DNA of 12,910 nt from CAVZLD01 sp964522605 (GCA_964522605.1 CAZFWV010000194.1:1-12910), one strand, 5' to 3'; shown: positions 5,700-12,910, counted from the stretch's first letter. Translations and numbers: made by a program. Notes: generated from the letters alone by a model not told the origin.

Positions 5700-6884
5700 T
5701 TACCGGGGCGCTTCCTGGGCATCATTCGGATGCAAGACGGCGTCGACGATGGCCCCATAGGCTGGCTTCCGCTGATTGTTCGAATCGAAAATCAACGGAT
5801 GCTGTCCAAACCGCCATGTACGCCGGTCGCTAAGGCCCCAGAACGTCACACGTTCGACGGCTTCGCTCTGTTTGGTGAGAATCGAAAACAGTCGCGCGTA
5901 ATCATCGGCCTGTGTCTTGAGATCCTCTGACGAAGGGGGGGCACCGCTCGATCTGCGACCTCCAAAGCCCCCGCCTCCCAACCTGCGGCCGAACTGGCCC
6001 CCTGAGGCACCGCGGATCGTGACGTCCAGTTCAGTAATGCTGACCTTCAGGCCGAGCGAGGCATAGTCAGAGATCGCCTTGTCCAGCTCGTCAAAGGGAA
6101 TTCGACCGGTACTCCAGTGGCCTTGGATTCCCACACCGTGAATTGGTGCGCCCTGCTTGAGTAGTCGTTTGAGGAGCACCATCGAGCTTTCATGTTTTGG
6201 ACCGGCCTCAATGCCGTAGTCGTTGTAGTACAGCGTGGCGTCCGGATCGGCTTCGTGTGCGAATTGGAACGCGAGCGTCAAGAATTCCGGTCCGAGGGCC
6301 TGCAACCACGAGGAGTTGCGGAGGTTTTCCGTCTCAGCCGTCTGGGCGTCGCCACGATCGTTGATCGCTTCATTGACGACGTCCCAGCTCTGGATCTTTC
6401 CTTTGTAGCGGCCCACTAGCGTGTGGATGTGGTCCTTCATTCGCTGCGTGACTGTCGCCTTGTCGCCATCGCGGAAGAACCAATCATTCGTCTGGGCATG
6501 CCACACAAGCGTGTGACCGTGGATGGCGATCTTGTTGTCCACGCACCACGCGACCAGAGCATCCGGCCTTTCGAATCTCCACGTATCCTCGCTCGGGTGA
6601 ATCGGGCCCGGCTTCATGCAGTTCTCGGGTGTCACAAAGTTGAAATGTTCTTTGACCAGTTTCAGTTCCTCGTCCGAGTACCGACCCGGAAGATCTCCCG
6701 CCATCCCGATGAAAAAGTTGTCCTTGCAGGCATCCTTAATGATTGGACCCTGTGGGTCTGCTGCGAAAACTTCACCGGCGGGTCGCGAATTGGGCTCCTG
6801 GGCCCTCGCTACCACGGCGACAAGAACAGAAATGACAAAGCTGCCAAGTAGAAGCGGAGTGTGATTTAGGCGTTCGGGAATCAT
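5700..6884 (-). CDS. Secreted GH10 endo-1,4-beta-xylanase
   Basis: The 394-residue enzyme is predicted to cut the beta-1,4 backbone of xylan outside the cytoplasm. From the ATG at 6884 it begins MIPERLNHTPLLLGSFVISVLVAVVARAQ, a good signal peptide. The GH10 barrel shows FFIGMAGD, FNFVTPENCMKP, GHTLVWHAQTNDWFF, WDVVNEAIND with the acid/base Glu172, GAPIHGVGIQGHWS, and ITELDV with the nucleophile Glu285. Both catalytic glutamates are present. After the nucleophile lies an unusual Gly/Arg-rich insert (about residues 295-318: GGQFGRRLGGGGFGGRRSSG) in the loop before the last helices. An alternative GTG start at 6938 sits directly after the stop of the upstream xylanase gene, but it adds 18 residues before the signal peptide. 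Ribosome-binding sites are weak at both. It is probably co-transcribed with the GH10 gene at 6939-8234. Confidence 0.92.
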   Translation of the reverse strand: MIPERLNHTPLLLGSFVISVLVAVVARAQEPNSRPAGEVFAADPQGPIIKDACKDNFFIGMAGDLPGRYSDEELKLVKEHFNFVTPENCMKPGPIHPSEDTWRFERPDALVAWCVDNKIAIHGHTLVWHAQTNDWFFRDGDKATVTQRMKDHIHTLVGRYKGKIQSWDVVNEAINDRGDAQTAETENLRNSSWLQALGPEFLTLAFQFAHEADPDATLYYNDYGIEAGPKHESSMVLLKRLLKQGAPIHGVGIQGHWSTGRIPFDELDKAISDYASLGLKVSITELDVTIRGASGGQFGRRLGGGGFGGRRSSGAPPSSEDLKTQADDYARLFSILTKQSEAVERVTFWGLSDRRTWRFGQHPLIFDSNNQRKPAYGAIVDAVLHPNDAQEAPR

Positions 6885-6938
6885 TGCCTGTACTCGCCGT
6901 GAGAATGTGGGACGAAAATTTCCAATTTGCTGCGCCAC

Positions 6939-8234
6939 TCAGTTGGTTCTACTCGCCGTAACAGGAACAACAAGAGCCTCTTTTCCGGGCGCGAGTCGAA
7001 ATTCCATTCGCACCTCTTGTTGCGGACGATCGAGCAACGTCAGAACGTAATCGCCGTGAAAGCCCCGGAACGCAAAAACGCCATCGGCGTCGGTGATTCC
7101 TGACGCGTTGGTAGACCATTCCTTCATTAATGCCTCATACCGCTGCCCGGCGGCATTGAGGCTCCAATCGCGACGGGCCAGCCCAGCGTTAGGGCCTCTC
7201 CAGGAATTCCCTGCCCAGAAGACCCACGCGACGATGCCTTCCACGGCGGGATGACTGTAGGCCGTGCGGTACACCGCTTCCAGACACTCCGCGTTAACGG
7301 GTCCCTCCTCAAAGGCCGAGTCAAACTCCGATATCCAGATTGGCAAGCCGAGTTCCGCGACCTTGTCGAGGTTCATCTGCAATATTTCGGGATGGTCCAC
7401 GACGGTCTTCGACCAGATATGCCCTTGGATGCCTACACCGTGGATCGGCGCACCGTCCTCAATGAGTTGCCGGATCTGCGTTACGTATTCGTCGACCTGC
7501 GTCTCTTTGAAGTCCTTATCGACCGAGAGGATGTTGAATTCGTTGACAAACAGCCTGGCCTTTGGATCGATTTCGTGGGCCCGCTTGAACATCCATGCGT
7601 GAATGCCTTCGCCGAGCCGGTCTTTGAAGAACGATCCGTGCAGCATTTCGTTGTTGACGTCCCAATGGACGACGCTGCCGCGATAGTGAGCGGTGATACT
7701 CTCGATCCGTTGTTCCACCGCACTGCGCAATTCTTCACCGTTGAGTCCCCGGAGCCACCGCGGTTGCCATTTTTCCGGTTCCCAGAAGATGCAATGACCT
7801 CGCAGGGGAATGTCATGTTTGTTGCACCATGCCAGCATCGCGTCGGCACGAGAATAATCTTCCTGCCCACGGCGTGCTTCGTTGCTGTACCATTTCATGT
7901 CGTTCTCGAAGACCGCCCAGTTAAAGTGCGCCAGGAAGAACTCCTGATACCTGGGATCCCTCAAGACCGTAGGACTCAACGCGGCACCAAATGGAAATGC
8001 TTTCGACGTTTGTCTTATTTCGACAGCGACTCCAGAAAGGGGCTCGCCCTGGTCATCCATCATGCGGATTTGGACATCACGTTGGCGAAGAAGGCATATC
8101 CGTTGATTCGCTTGCTCTTTCCAGTTGTTCTGCTGGCCGCATACGACAGAAGTCAGCAGGGATACGGATGCCGAGGCCACACAGAAGCCGGTAAGGAAGT
8201 TTTGGATCACGTCGACGGTCCTTTGCAGTAGCAT
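6939..8234 (-). CDS. Secreted GH10 endo-xylanase, plant-type subgroup
   Basis: The 431-residue enzyme has a signal peptide (hydrophobic core about residues 13-32, likely cut after VVCG), a short N-terminal beta region (residues 43-85, QRDVQIRMMDDQGEPLSGV), and a GH10 barrel. Key lines are FENDMKWYSNEARRGQ, RGHCIFWEPEKWQP, WDVNNEMLHG with the acid/base Glu196, GAPIHGVGIQGHIWS, and WISEFD with the nucleophile Glu303. The C-terminus ends in a small sandwich-like segment (GVFAFRGFHGDYVLTL, about 383-400). The GHCIFWE, DVNNEMLHGSF and FRGFHGDY signatures strongly recall plant GH10 xylanases rather than the usual bacterial type. The ATG at 8234 is chosen because GAGG lies 9 bases upstream; an in-frame GTG at 8249 is possible. 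It is first in a leftward pair with the other GH10 gene, and divergent from the GH62 gene. Confidence 0.92.
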   Translation of the reverse strand: MLLQRTVDVIQNFLTGFCVASASVSLLTSVVCGQQNNWKEQANQRICLLRQRDVQIRMMDDQGEPLSGVAVEIRQTSKAFPFGAALSPTVLRDPRYQEFFLAHFNWAVFENDMKWYSNEARRGQEDYSRADAMLAWCNKHDIPLRGHCIFWEPEKWQPRWLRGLNGEELRSAVEQRIESITAHYRGSVVHWDVNNEMLHGSFFKDRLGEGIHAWMFKRAHEIDPKARLFVNEFNILSVDKDFKETQVDEYVTQIRQLIEDGAPIHGVGIQGHIWSKTVVDHPEILQMNLDKVAELGLPIWISEFDSAFEEGPVNAECLEAVYRTAYSHPAVEGIVAWVFWAGNSWRGPNAGLARRDWSLNAAGQRYEALMKEWSTNASGITDADGVFAFRGFHGDYVLTLLDRPQQEVRMEFRLAPGKEALVVPVTASRTN

Positions 8235-8786
8235 ATATTTCTGCCTCACTTAAGTGCAGACCCCAGCGAGACAACCCCGCCGCCAAGGAAAAGTTTCGCC
8301 GCCCGCCTCAAAAAAAATTAGCAAGAGACCGGGCCGACATCATCTCGCACTGCATCGTGCTTCCATTGCGTACAGGAGCAAGGAATCCTCCATTGCACTA
8401 TTAACGGTGAAAAGGTTGTTCACTCGACAAGAAATCGAGCGACCAACGGAAGCGAACCTTAGCCGCGTGCGGTAGCACTCCATTCGGTTGCGGCCCTGCC
8501 ACTTTGCGCATTTGTGGTATCATTTTGCGCAATTGTTGTTTGGTCAGCAACAACATGTCGTGCTAAATTGAGCGGACTGAAATGGCCGTACGCAGCAGAG
8601 GCATCGCCGCGCGAGTGCCTTCTCAGGCTGAATGATCAACCATGAGCGACACACCGGTTCTCGCTTGTTCGAGCCAAACAAGGACGAACGGGGCCAATCA
8701 TCCTTTCTGCTAATTGAGGCGACCAGCCCGCAAGTACGGTAACGATCAACTTGAAGTGAGACAGGATCCACGAAAGGAAAGCGGCA
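8235..8786. promoter_or_regulatory. Divergent control region between the xylanase pair and the GH62/CE1 genes
   Basis: I see no credible gene in these 552 bases on either strand. They must contain the leftward promoter of the GH10 pair and the rightward promoter of the GH62 gene. Near the middle is the direct repeat described separately (8503-8536), overlapped on its right by an inverted repeat TTGTTG (8533-8538) and CAACAA (8548-8553). AAAGGA (8773-8778) is the ribosome-binding site of the GH62 gene. I could not place reliable -35/-10 boxes. Confidence 0.45.
8503..8536. repeat. Direct repeat TTTGCGCAwTTGT, candidate operator
   Basis: Two 13-base copies, 8503-8515 and 8524-8536, match at 12 of 13 positions (TTTGCGCATTTGT and TTTGCGCAATTGT). 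Their starts are 21 bases apart, about two DNA helical turns, so a regulator could bind both on one face. Each core TGCGCA is itself palindromic, and the second copy extends to TTGCGCAA. The location between divergent polysaccharide-degradation genes suggests a shared operator; no regulator gene for it is in the window. Confidence 0.4.
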
Positions 8787-9872
8787 ATGAACAAACTCGC
8801 CTTCTCATGGTCACGGTTAGTCCCAATCTTTAGTACTCTCCTTCTCATGACCGTAGCAGTGCCGTGTGCCCATGGCCAACTTGGTGAGACGGATACGGCG
8901 GGTGCGGATACGACCACGTCTCCCATTCTCACACCGCTGAAGTGGACATCCTCCGGTGTGCTGGTCAAACCGGTCTCCGACGAATCGCATACAATCGTGT
9001 CCGTCAAGGACCCGACCATTGTCCATTTCAATGGCTTGTGGCATATCTACGCCACAGCCTATTCGACGTCCGCCAGAACCTGGAGCATGGTCTATCTGAA
9101 CTTCGAGGATTGGTCCGATGCTCCCAATGCCAAGCTGACCTACATCGATGTCAATCCAAGCTTGAAAGGCTATCATTGCGCGCCGCACCTTTTCTACTTC
9201 ACTCCTCACAAGAAATGGTATCTGGTCTTCCAGTCGCAGCAGCCCCAGTACTGCACGACCGACGACATCTCGAAGCCGGAGACCTGGACGGCGCCGCAGA
9301 ACTTCTTTGACAGAATGCCTGCGAGCACCCCGAGGCTTCCGATCGATTACCACATCATCTGCGATGACACGCACGCCTACCTGTTTTTTACTGGTGACAA
9401 CGGCCGTTTCTATCGCTGCCGGACCAAGATCGAGGATTTTCCCAAGGGCTTCAGCGATCCTGAGGTCGCCATCCAGGATCGCCGGGAAAACCTCTTCGAA
9501 GGGAGCATGACCTACAAGATCAAGGGTACCGATACGTATCTCACGATAATTGAGGCCCTGAGTCCGGCACGGTACTATCGTGCCTGGCTGTCCGACGATC
9601 TTAACGGCCCGTGGACACCGTTGCCCGGCGCCGACTCATGGGAGACACCTTTCGCGGGGATCAATAACGTCGTTTTCGCGGACGACGTAGAACCTTGGAC
9701 GAGAGACATCAGCCATGGGGAGTTGCTTCGCGACAATTATGATCAAACTCCGACGATCGACCCCGAGAAGCTGCAGTTCCTTTACCAGGGTCGCGATCCG
9801 CAAAGTGGCGGAGATTACAGCCGTTTGCCCTATCGGCTTGGGCTCTTGACGCTGGAAGGTCGCGAGGAATAA
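8787..9872 (+). CDS. Secreted GH62 alpha-L-arabinofuranosidase
   Basis: The 361-residue enzyme is expected to remove single arabinofuranose side chains from arabinoxylan. A signal peptide (residues 1-30, core IFSTLLLMTVAV, ending CAHG) is followed by a short Thr/Asp linker and one GH62 five-bladed propeller. The markers are LKWTSSGVLVKP, SVKDPTIV (base Asp75), LWHIYATAY, GYHCAPHLFYFTPHKKWYLVFQ, APQNFF, IICDD (Asp193, pKa modulator position), NLFEGSMTYK (acid Glu238), PWTRDISHGELLR, and LQFLYQGRDP...GDYSRLPYRLGLLT at the end. This lines up throughout with Streptomyces-type GH62 enzymes as I remember them, and all three catalytic positions are kept. There is no extra carbohydrate-binding module. 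The start has AAAGGA 8 bases upstream. It is 196 bases ahead of the CE1 esterase, on the same strand. Confidence 0.93.
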   Translation: MNKLAFSWSRLVPIFSTLLLMTVAVPCAHGQLGETDTAGADTTTSPILTPLKWTSSGVLVKPVSDESHTIVSVKDPTIVHFNGLWHIYATAYSTSARTWSMVYLNFEDWSDAPNAKLTYIDVNPSLKGYHCAPHLFYFTPHKKWYLVFQSQQPQYCTTDDISKPETWTAPQNFFDRMPASTPRLPIDYHIICDDTHAYLFFTGDNGRFYRCRTKIEDFPKGFSDPEVAIQDRRENLFEGSMTYKIKGTDTYLTIIEALSPARYYRAWLSDDLNGPWTPLPGADSWETPFAGINNVVFADDVEPWTRDISHGELLRDNYDQTPTIDPEKLQFLYQGRDPQSGGDYSRLPYRLGLLTLEGREE

Positions 9873-10068
9873 AGGCTTCTCCGTGGGACGGAAGTTGCCT
9901 GCCGGACGCGAGGTCGGCCGATTGGATAAGACTCGACAGGATTCCCTGAAATGGGGCACGACCGTACTGAGCAGCAGGCGAACAACTTGGAACGCAGCCG
10001 TTGGCGCCTCCGACCATTTGTTCCGTAGCACAAAGATAATCTGAGTCCTTTTATTTTCGAGGCATCCC

Positions 10069-11211
10069 ATGAAGACAAGACGTGTGTTCTGCGTGCTTGC
10101 TTGCATTCTTTCTGGACAGCTTTGCATGGCCCAGACCGAGGAGCCCGTGGGCGACTGGAAGCCCGCATCAACGAACCAGCCGGGCAAAGAGTACCCGCAG
10201 GTCAACTCGGAAGGTCGCGTCCGTTTTCGTGTTGTGGCGCCCAACGCCCAAAACGTTACCGTCAGTTTCCGCGACAGCAGCCCGTTCACAAAGGGTGAGG
10301 ACGGCGCCTGGGTCGGCTACACGCGGCCACTGGACGAAGGCTTCCACTATTACACGATCAATATCGACGGAGCCGAAGTTCCGGACCCCAACAGCAAGTA
10401 CTTCTTCGGTGCGATGCGCTGGGGCAGTGGCGTTGAGGTTCCCGCGAAAGACCAGGACTTTTACGCCGTCAAGGAAGTTCCTCACGGTCAACTGCGCGAA
10501 GTCCTGTTCTTCTCGAAGAGCACCGATACGACTCGTCGCGCATTTGTCTACACTCCGCCTGATTACGACGTAAATCTGGAAGCTCGCTATCCGGTCTTAT
10601 ATCTGCAACACGGTTGGGGTGAAAACGAATATGGCTGGGGCGCCCAAGGTCACGCCAATTTGATCATGGACAACCTGATTGCCGAGGGAAGAATCAAGCC
10701 TTTCATCATTGTGATGACTTACGGAATGACGAATGAGATTCAGTTCGGCGGCCTGAGAAACTTCGACATCAGTCACTTCGAGACGGTTCTGGTGGACGAG
10801 CTGATTCCTTACATCGATGCCAACTTCCGCACGCTTTCCGACGTGGCGAATCGAGCGATGGCCGGCCTTTCGATGGGTGGTATGGAAACCAAGATGATCA
10901 CACTGAGGAATCTCGACAAGTTCTCTCACATTGGCCTCTTCAGCGGCGGATCGATCTCGCCGGAAGATGTCAGCAACGCACCGGGTTTTAAAGACAAGGT
11001 CCAGCTTGTGTTCGTGAGCTACGGCAGCAAGGAGCTTGGCGGAGGAGCCGGTGTTGGCGGCCGGCGCAGAGGTGGTGACCCCAAGGAGACTACGGAGGCA
11101 CTCAAAGAGGCGGGCATCAACAGCCACTTTTACGTCTCACCCGATACGGCCCACGAGTGGCAGTCGTGGCGCAGAAGCCTCCGGGAATTTGCGCCGCTCC
11201 TGTTCCAGTAG
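10069..11211 (+). CDS. Secreted CE1-type esterase (feruloyl/acetyl-xylan esterase) with N-terminal CBM48-like domain
   Basis: The 380-residue product has a signal peptide (MKTRRVFCVLACILSGQLCMAQ), an early-set/CBM48-like beta domain (about residues 40-120: VNSEGRVRFRVVAPNAQNVTVSF, GFHYYTINIDG), then an esterase-D/CE1 alpha/beta-hydrolase. The nucleophile Ser268 lies in AGLSMGG and the catalytic His362 in TAHEWQSW. The acid residue is uncertain and may lie near YGSKEL. Next to it is a Gly/Arg-rich insert (residues 324-337, GGGAGVGGRRRGGD). Its likely role is release of ferulic or acetyl esters from arabinoxylan, fitting the GH10 and GH62 neighbours. GAGG is 6 bases before the ATG. The ORF ends at TAG (11209-11211), but the same frame stays open for 137 codons beyond, encoding a linker and the start of a second CE1 module. 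The annotated gene is therefore probably the front half of a broken bimodular esterase. This half looks complete and could still work. Confidence 0.88.
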   Translation: MKTRRVFCVLACILSGQLCMAQTEEPVGDWKPASTNQPGKEYPQVNSEGRVRFRVVAPNAQNVTVSFRDSSPFTKGEDGAWVGYTRPLDEGFHYYTINIDGAEVPDPNSKYFFGAMRWGSGVEVPAKDQDFYAVKEVPHGQLREVLFFSKSTDTTRRAFVYTPPDYDVNLEARYPVLYLQHGWGENEYGWGAQGHANLIMDNLIAEGRIKPFIIVMTYGMTNEIQFGGLRNFDISHFETVLVDELIPYIDANFRTLSDVANRAMAGLSMGGMETKMITLRNLDKFSHIGLFSGGSISPEDVSNAPGFKDKVQLVFVSYGSKELGGGAGVGGRRRGGDPKETTEALKEAGINSHFYVSPDTAHEWQSWRRSLREFAPLLFQ

Positions 11212-11629
11212 CATTCCCCCGCGTCCACCGCACAGGAACCTGGCACAACCGGTGCGCCGGCTGCGACGGCTGATGCGGGAGTTGTCCCGCCCGCGGCCAA
11301 TGCACAAGTCGCTGCTCCGGACGAGCAGGAACGGCCCGCTCCGCCCCGACCAGGTCGCGGTGGCCGCGGCGGTTTTGGCGGCCCGATCACGCTCGGTCCG
11401 GATGACAAACCGGCGTTCGACGATCCGCCCAGCGATTTCAATTCGGTCCGCGACAACATTCCTCATGGCAAGCTGGAGATGATCCAGTACGATTCGAAGA
11501 CCGTCGGCACTCGCCGCAACATGAACGTCTATACCCCGCCCGGCTATCTGGCATGTCGATTCGCATGGCCACGATGGCCAGGAGTGGAGCAAGAACTTGT
11601 ACCTCTTCGCCCAACAGCTCTTTAAATGA
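11212..11629 (+). pseudogene. Remnant second CE1 esterase module (in frame with the upstream gene, internally deleted)
   Basis: Directly after the TAG, in the same frame, the sequence reads a Pro/Ala/Thr/Gly linker (ASTAQEPGTTGAPAATADAG), a GRGGRGGFGG stretch, then GPDDKPAFDDPPSDFNSV, RDNIPHGKLEMIQYDSKTVG and TRRNMNVYTPPGY (to about 11547). That is the standard N-terminal part of a CE1 esterase. Immediately after, in the +1 frame, from 11546 it reads IWHVDSHGHDGQEWSKNLY and LFAQQLFK with a TGA at 11627-11629, which is the standard C-terminal end including the catalytic His region (WHVDSHGHD). The hydrolase core between, including the GxSxGG nucleophile, is missing. The original frame instead ends at TAA (11623-11625). 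I see no start codon with a ribosome-binding site, so this is a decayed module of the upstream gene rather than a gene of its own. Confidence 0.72.
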
Positions 11630-11845
11630 ACGGATCTGCAATTGGCCAAAAACAGGATCTGGCGACTGACTGAAGAACAACGATCCCGACAACACGCTTC
11701 GAAAATTGCGGTGGCATCTCATCCCAGGTTGGCGACCGGCCACGCGATGGTCTTGGAGTTCAACGGCCACCAAGGCCGTCGCCACCTGGCGATCATCCGC
11801 GTTCGTCCCGGCAGCGTAATGATTCCACTCGGCGGATTGGAGTTA
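11630..11845. other. Intergenic region between the esterase remnant and the RND pump gene
   Basis: These 216 bases separate convergent genes. A plus-strand frame (11642-11872) remains open but has only a TTG start, no ribosome-binding site, no family resemblance, and overlaps the end of the pump gene. I see no clear terminator hairpin or RNA gene. Confidence 0.4.
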
Positions 11846-12910
11846 TTATCCGGCTTTCCGCACCGGTTCTAACATGTGTGGGGCAGCGACTCGTCCGCCC
11901 TTTCGGACCGAGTCAGGTTGGTCGGTCTGCTGCACGTTGTCGGGGTCTACCGATTTCTGATGGGCGAACGACTCCGGTTCGAAAAACCGATAGATCGCCG
12001 GCAGCACAAAAAGAGTCAAGACGGTCGAGCTGGCTAATCCTCCGATCACGACGGTTGCCACTGGTTGCTGGACTTCGGCTCCCGTACTCGTCGAAATGGC
12101 CCGCGGCAACAGCCCCAGCCCCGTCGTCAAGGCGGTCATCAGCACCGGCCGCAACCGCGTCAAGGCGCCCTCGAAGACGGCTTCGTTCAGTGGTATCCCC
12201 TGACGGCGGAGTTCGACAATGAAGTTCACCAGTACGACGCCGTTGAGAACGGCAATGCCGAACAGGGCGATGAAGCCGACGCCGGCGGAGATGGAAAACG
12301 GAAGGCCGGCAAACCAGAGGGCCAAGATTCCTCCTGTAGCAGCAATCGGCACATTCAAGAAGATCAGTACCGTGAGACGCACGGATTGGAAGGTCACGAA
12401 CAGGAGGGCAAGGATCAGCAGCAGCGCGACCGGCACCGCGATGGCGAGTCGTCGAGTTGCGTCCTGAAGGTTCTTAAACTGGCCACCCCAGGTCAGGCTG
12501 TATCCCGAAGGCAACTGGATCCGGTCCTCCACCGCTCTGCGCGCTTCGGCCACGAATCCGGCCAGATCGCGTCCACGCACGTTGCATTGGATCAGCGTCC
12601 GCCTTCGGACAGAATCGCGGCTGATCTGCGCGGGTCCGTCTTCGACGGCCAGTTCGACGAGTTGCTCCAGCGGGATGTATCTTCCTCGCGGATCGGCGAC
12701 CTGGATCTGCCGAATCCGCTCAAGGTCTGCTCGCCATTCGGGCGCCAGACGCACCCGCAACGGAAAGCGGCGCTGTCCCTCATAGACCTCGGTTACTTCG
12801 ACACCACCGATGGCGGCGACCACGTCAAGAACTTGCCGCGCATTGATGCCGTAACGAGCCAGTTCGCCCCGTTTGATGCGGGCATTCAGGTAGGGCAAGC
12901 CGGCAACCTG
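11846..12910 (-). CDS. Heavy-metal efflux RND permease (CzcA/CusA family), C-terminal part
   Basis: The frame is open from the window edge (first codons QVAGLPYLNARIKRGELARYGIN) to TAA at 11846-11848, giving the last 355 residues of a protein that normally has about 1,050. The N-terminal two thirds lie outside. The visible part holds the end of the periplasmic pore domain, including YIPLEQLVELAVEDGPAQISRD and GYSLTWGGQFKNLQDATRRL. Then come inner-membrane helices at about 155-174, 176-201, 206-232, 252-270 and 283-307. The line GFIALFGIAVLNGVVLVNFI is the CzcA-type (Co/Zn/Cd) version of this segment rather than the CusA one. The proton-driven pump exports metal ions across both membranes with CzcB- and CzcC-like partners, not visible here. 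After the last helix is a hydrophilic tail of about 45 residues (from FFEPES) that I do not recognise. It is convergent with the esterase gene. Confidence 0.93.
   Translation of the reverse strand, partial: QVAGLPYLNARIKRGELARYGINARQVLDVVAAIGGVEVTEVYEGQRRFPLRVRLAPEWRADLERIRQIQVADPRGRYIPLEQLVELAVEDGPAQISRDSVRRRTLIQCNVRGRDLAGFVAEARRAVEDRIQLPSGYSLTWGGQFKNLQDATRRLAIAVPVALLLILALLFVTFQSVRLTVLIFLNVPIAATGGILALWFAGLPFSISAGVGFIALFGIAVLNGVVLVNFIVELRRQGIPLNEAVFEGALTRLRPVLMTALTTGLGLLPRAISTSTGAEVQQPVATVVIGGLASSTVLTLFVLPAIYRFFEPESFAHQKSVDPDNVQQTDQPDSVRKGGRVAAPHMLEPVRKAG

Noticed and set aside
5563..5760. Small frame overlapping the end of the propeller gene (GTGA overlap)
   Set aside because: Its 3' part is antisense to the xylanase C-terminus and its composition is not protein-like; no ribosome-binding site.
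7251..8231. Long open plus-strand frame (326 codons) opposite the plant-type xylanase gene
   Set aside because: It is antisense to a clearly functional GH10 gene, has no family resemblance, and follows from GC-rich codon bias on the other strand.
11209..11213. Programmed stop-codon readthrough at the esterase TAG
   Set aside because: The downstream context (CAT TCC) does not match the known CAR-YYA leaky motif and the second module is already broken, so readthrough would give no working domain.
11642..11872. Plus-strand frame of 76 codons after the esterase remnant
   Set aside because: TTG start, no ribosome-binding site, no family similarity, and overlap with the end of the RND pump gene.
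1..12910. CRISPR arrays, tRNA/rRNA genes, phage or toxin-antitoxin modules
   Set aside because: No regularly spaced repeats, tRNA-like cloverleaf, or matching protein motifs were seen by eye on either strand.

Overview
The window looks like a chromosomal segment from a planctomycete, probably of the Pirellulales type. The reasons are the GC-rich coding sequence, an NhaR-type LysR regulator, a secreted PQQ-like beta-propeller protein with a planctomycete-style N-terminus, a stand-alone bacterial VTC-domain protein, and several secreted carbohydrate-active enzymes. This is inferred from protein character only; there is no rRNA or other taxonomic marker here.

Left part (1-3933). A decayed IS1634-like transposase fragment (minus) sits just downstream of nhaR (minus). 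Divergent from nhaR is a compact plus-strand series: an HPF/RaiA-like ribosome-hibernation protein, CsrA, a possible 48-residue small ORF, a second diverged HPF/RaiA-like protein, a small TFIIB-type zinc-ribbon protein with a charged tail, and a VTC (polyphosphate-polymerase-like) protein. Several junctions are 4-base ATGA overlaps, so the 3' half is probably translated as a coupled unit. The gene content points to stationary-phase or stress physiology: ribosome hibernation, post-transcriptional control and polyphosphate. The csrA Shine-Dalgarno can fold into the loop of a short hairpin, which is the classic layout of a CsrA self-repression site.

Middle (4211-5566). A secreted PQQ-like beta-propeller protein of unknown role, convergent with the next block.

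Right-centre (5700-11629). An arabinoxylan-degradation locus. Two tandem GH10 endo-xylanases on the minus strand (one strongly resembling plant-type GH10 enzymes) are divergent from a GH62 arabinofuranosidase and a two-module CE1-type esterase on the plus strand. Together they could cut the xylan backbone, remove arabinose side chains and remove ester decorations outside the cytoplasm. The 550-base divergent region carries a 13-base direct repeat spaced by 21 bases that is a candidate operator. The esterase gene appears damaged: an in-frame TAG separates a complete first module from a linker and second CE1 module, and that second module has lost its core by an internal deletion with a frame change.

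Right end (11846-12910). The C-terminal third of a CzcA-type heavy-metal RND efflux pump (minus), cut by the window edge.

Nothing here is clearly a wholly new system. The most interesting items are the HPF-CsrA-HPF-zinc ribbon-VTC cluster, the csrA leader hairpin, and the broken double-CE1 esterase.
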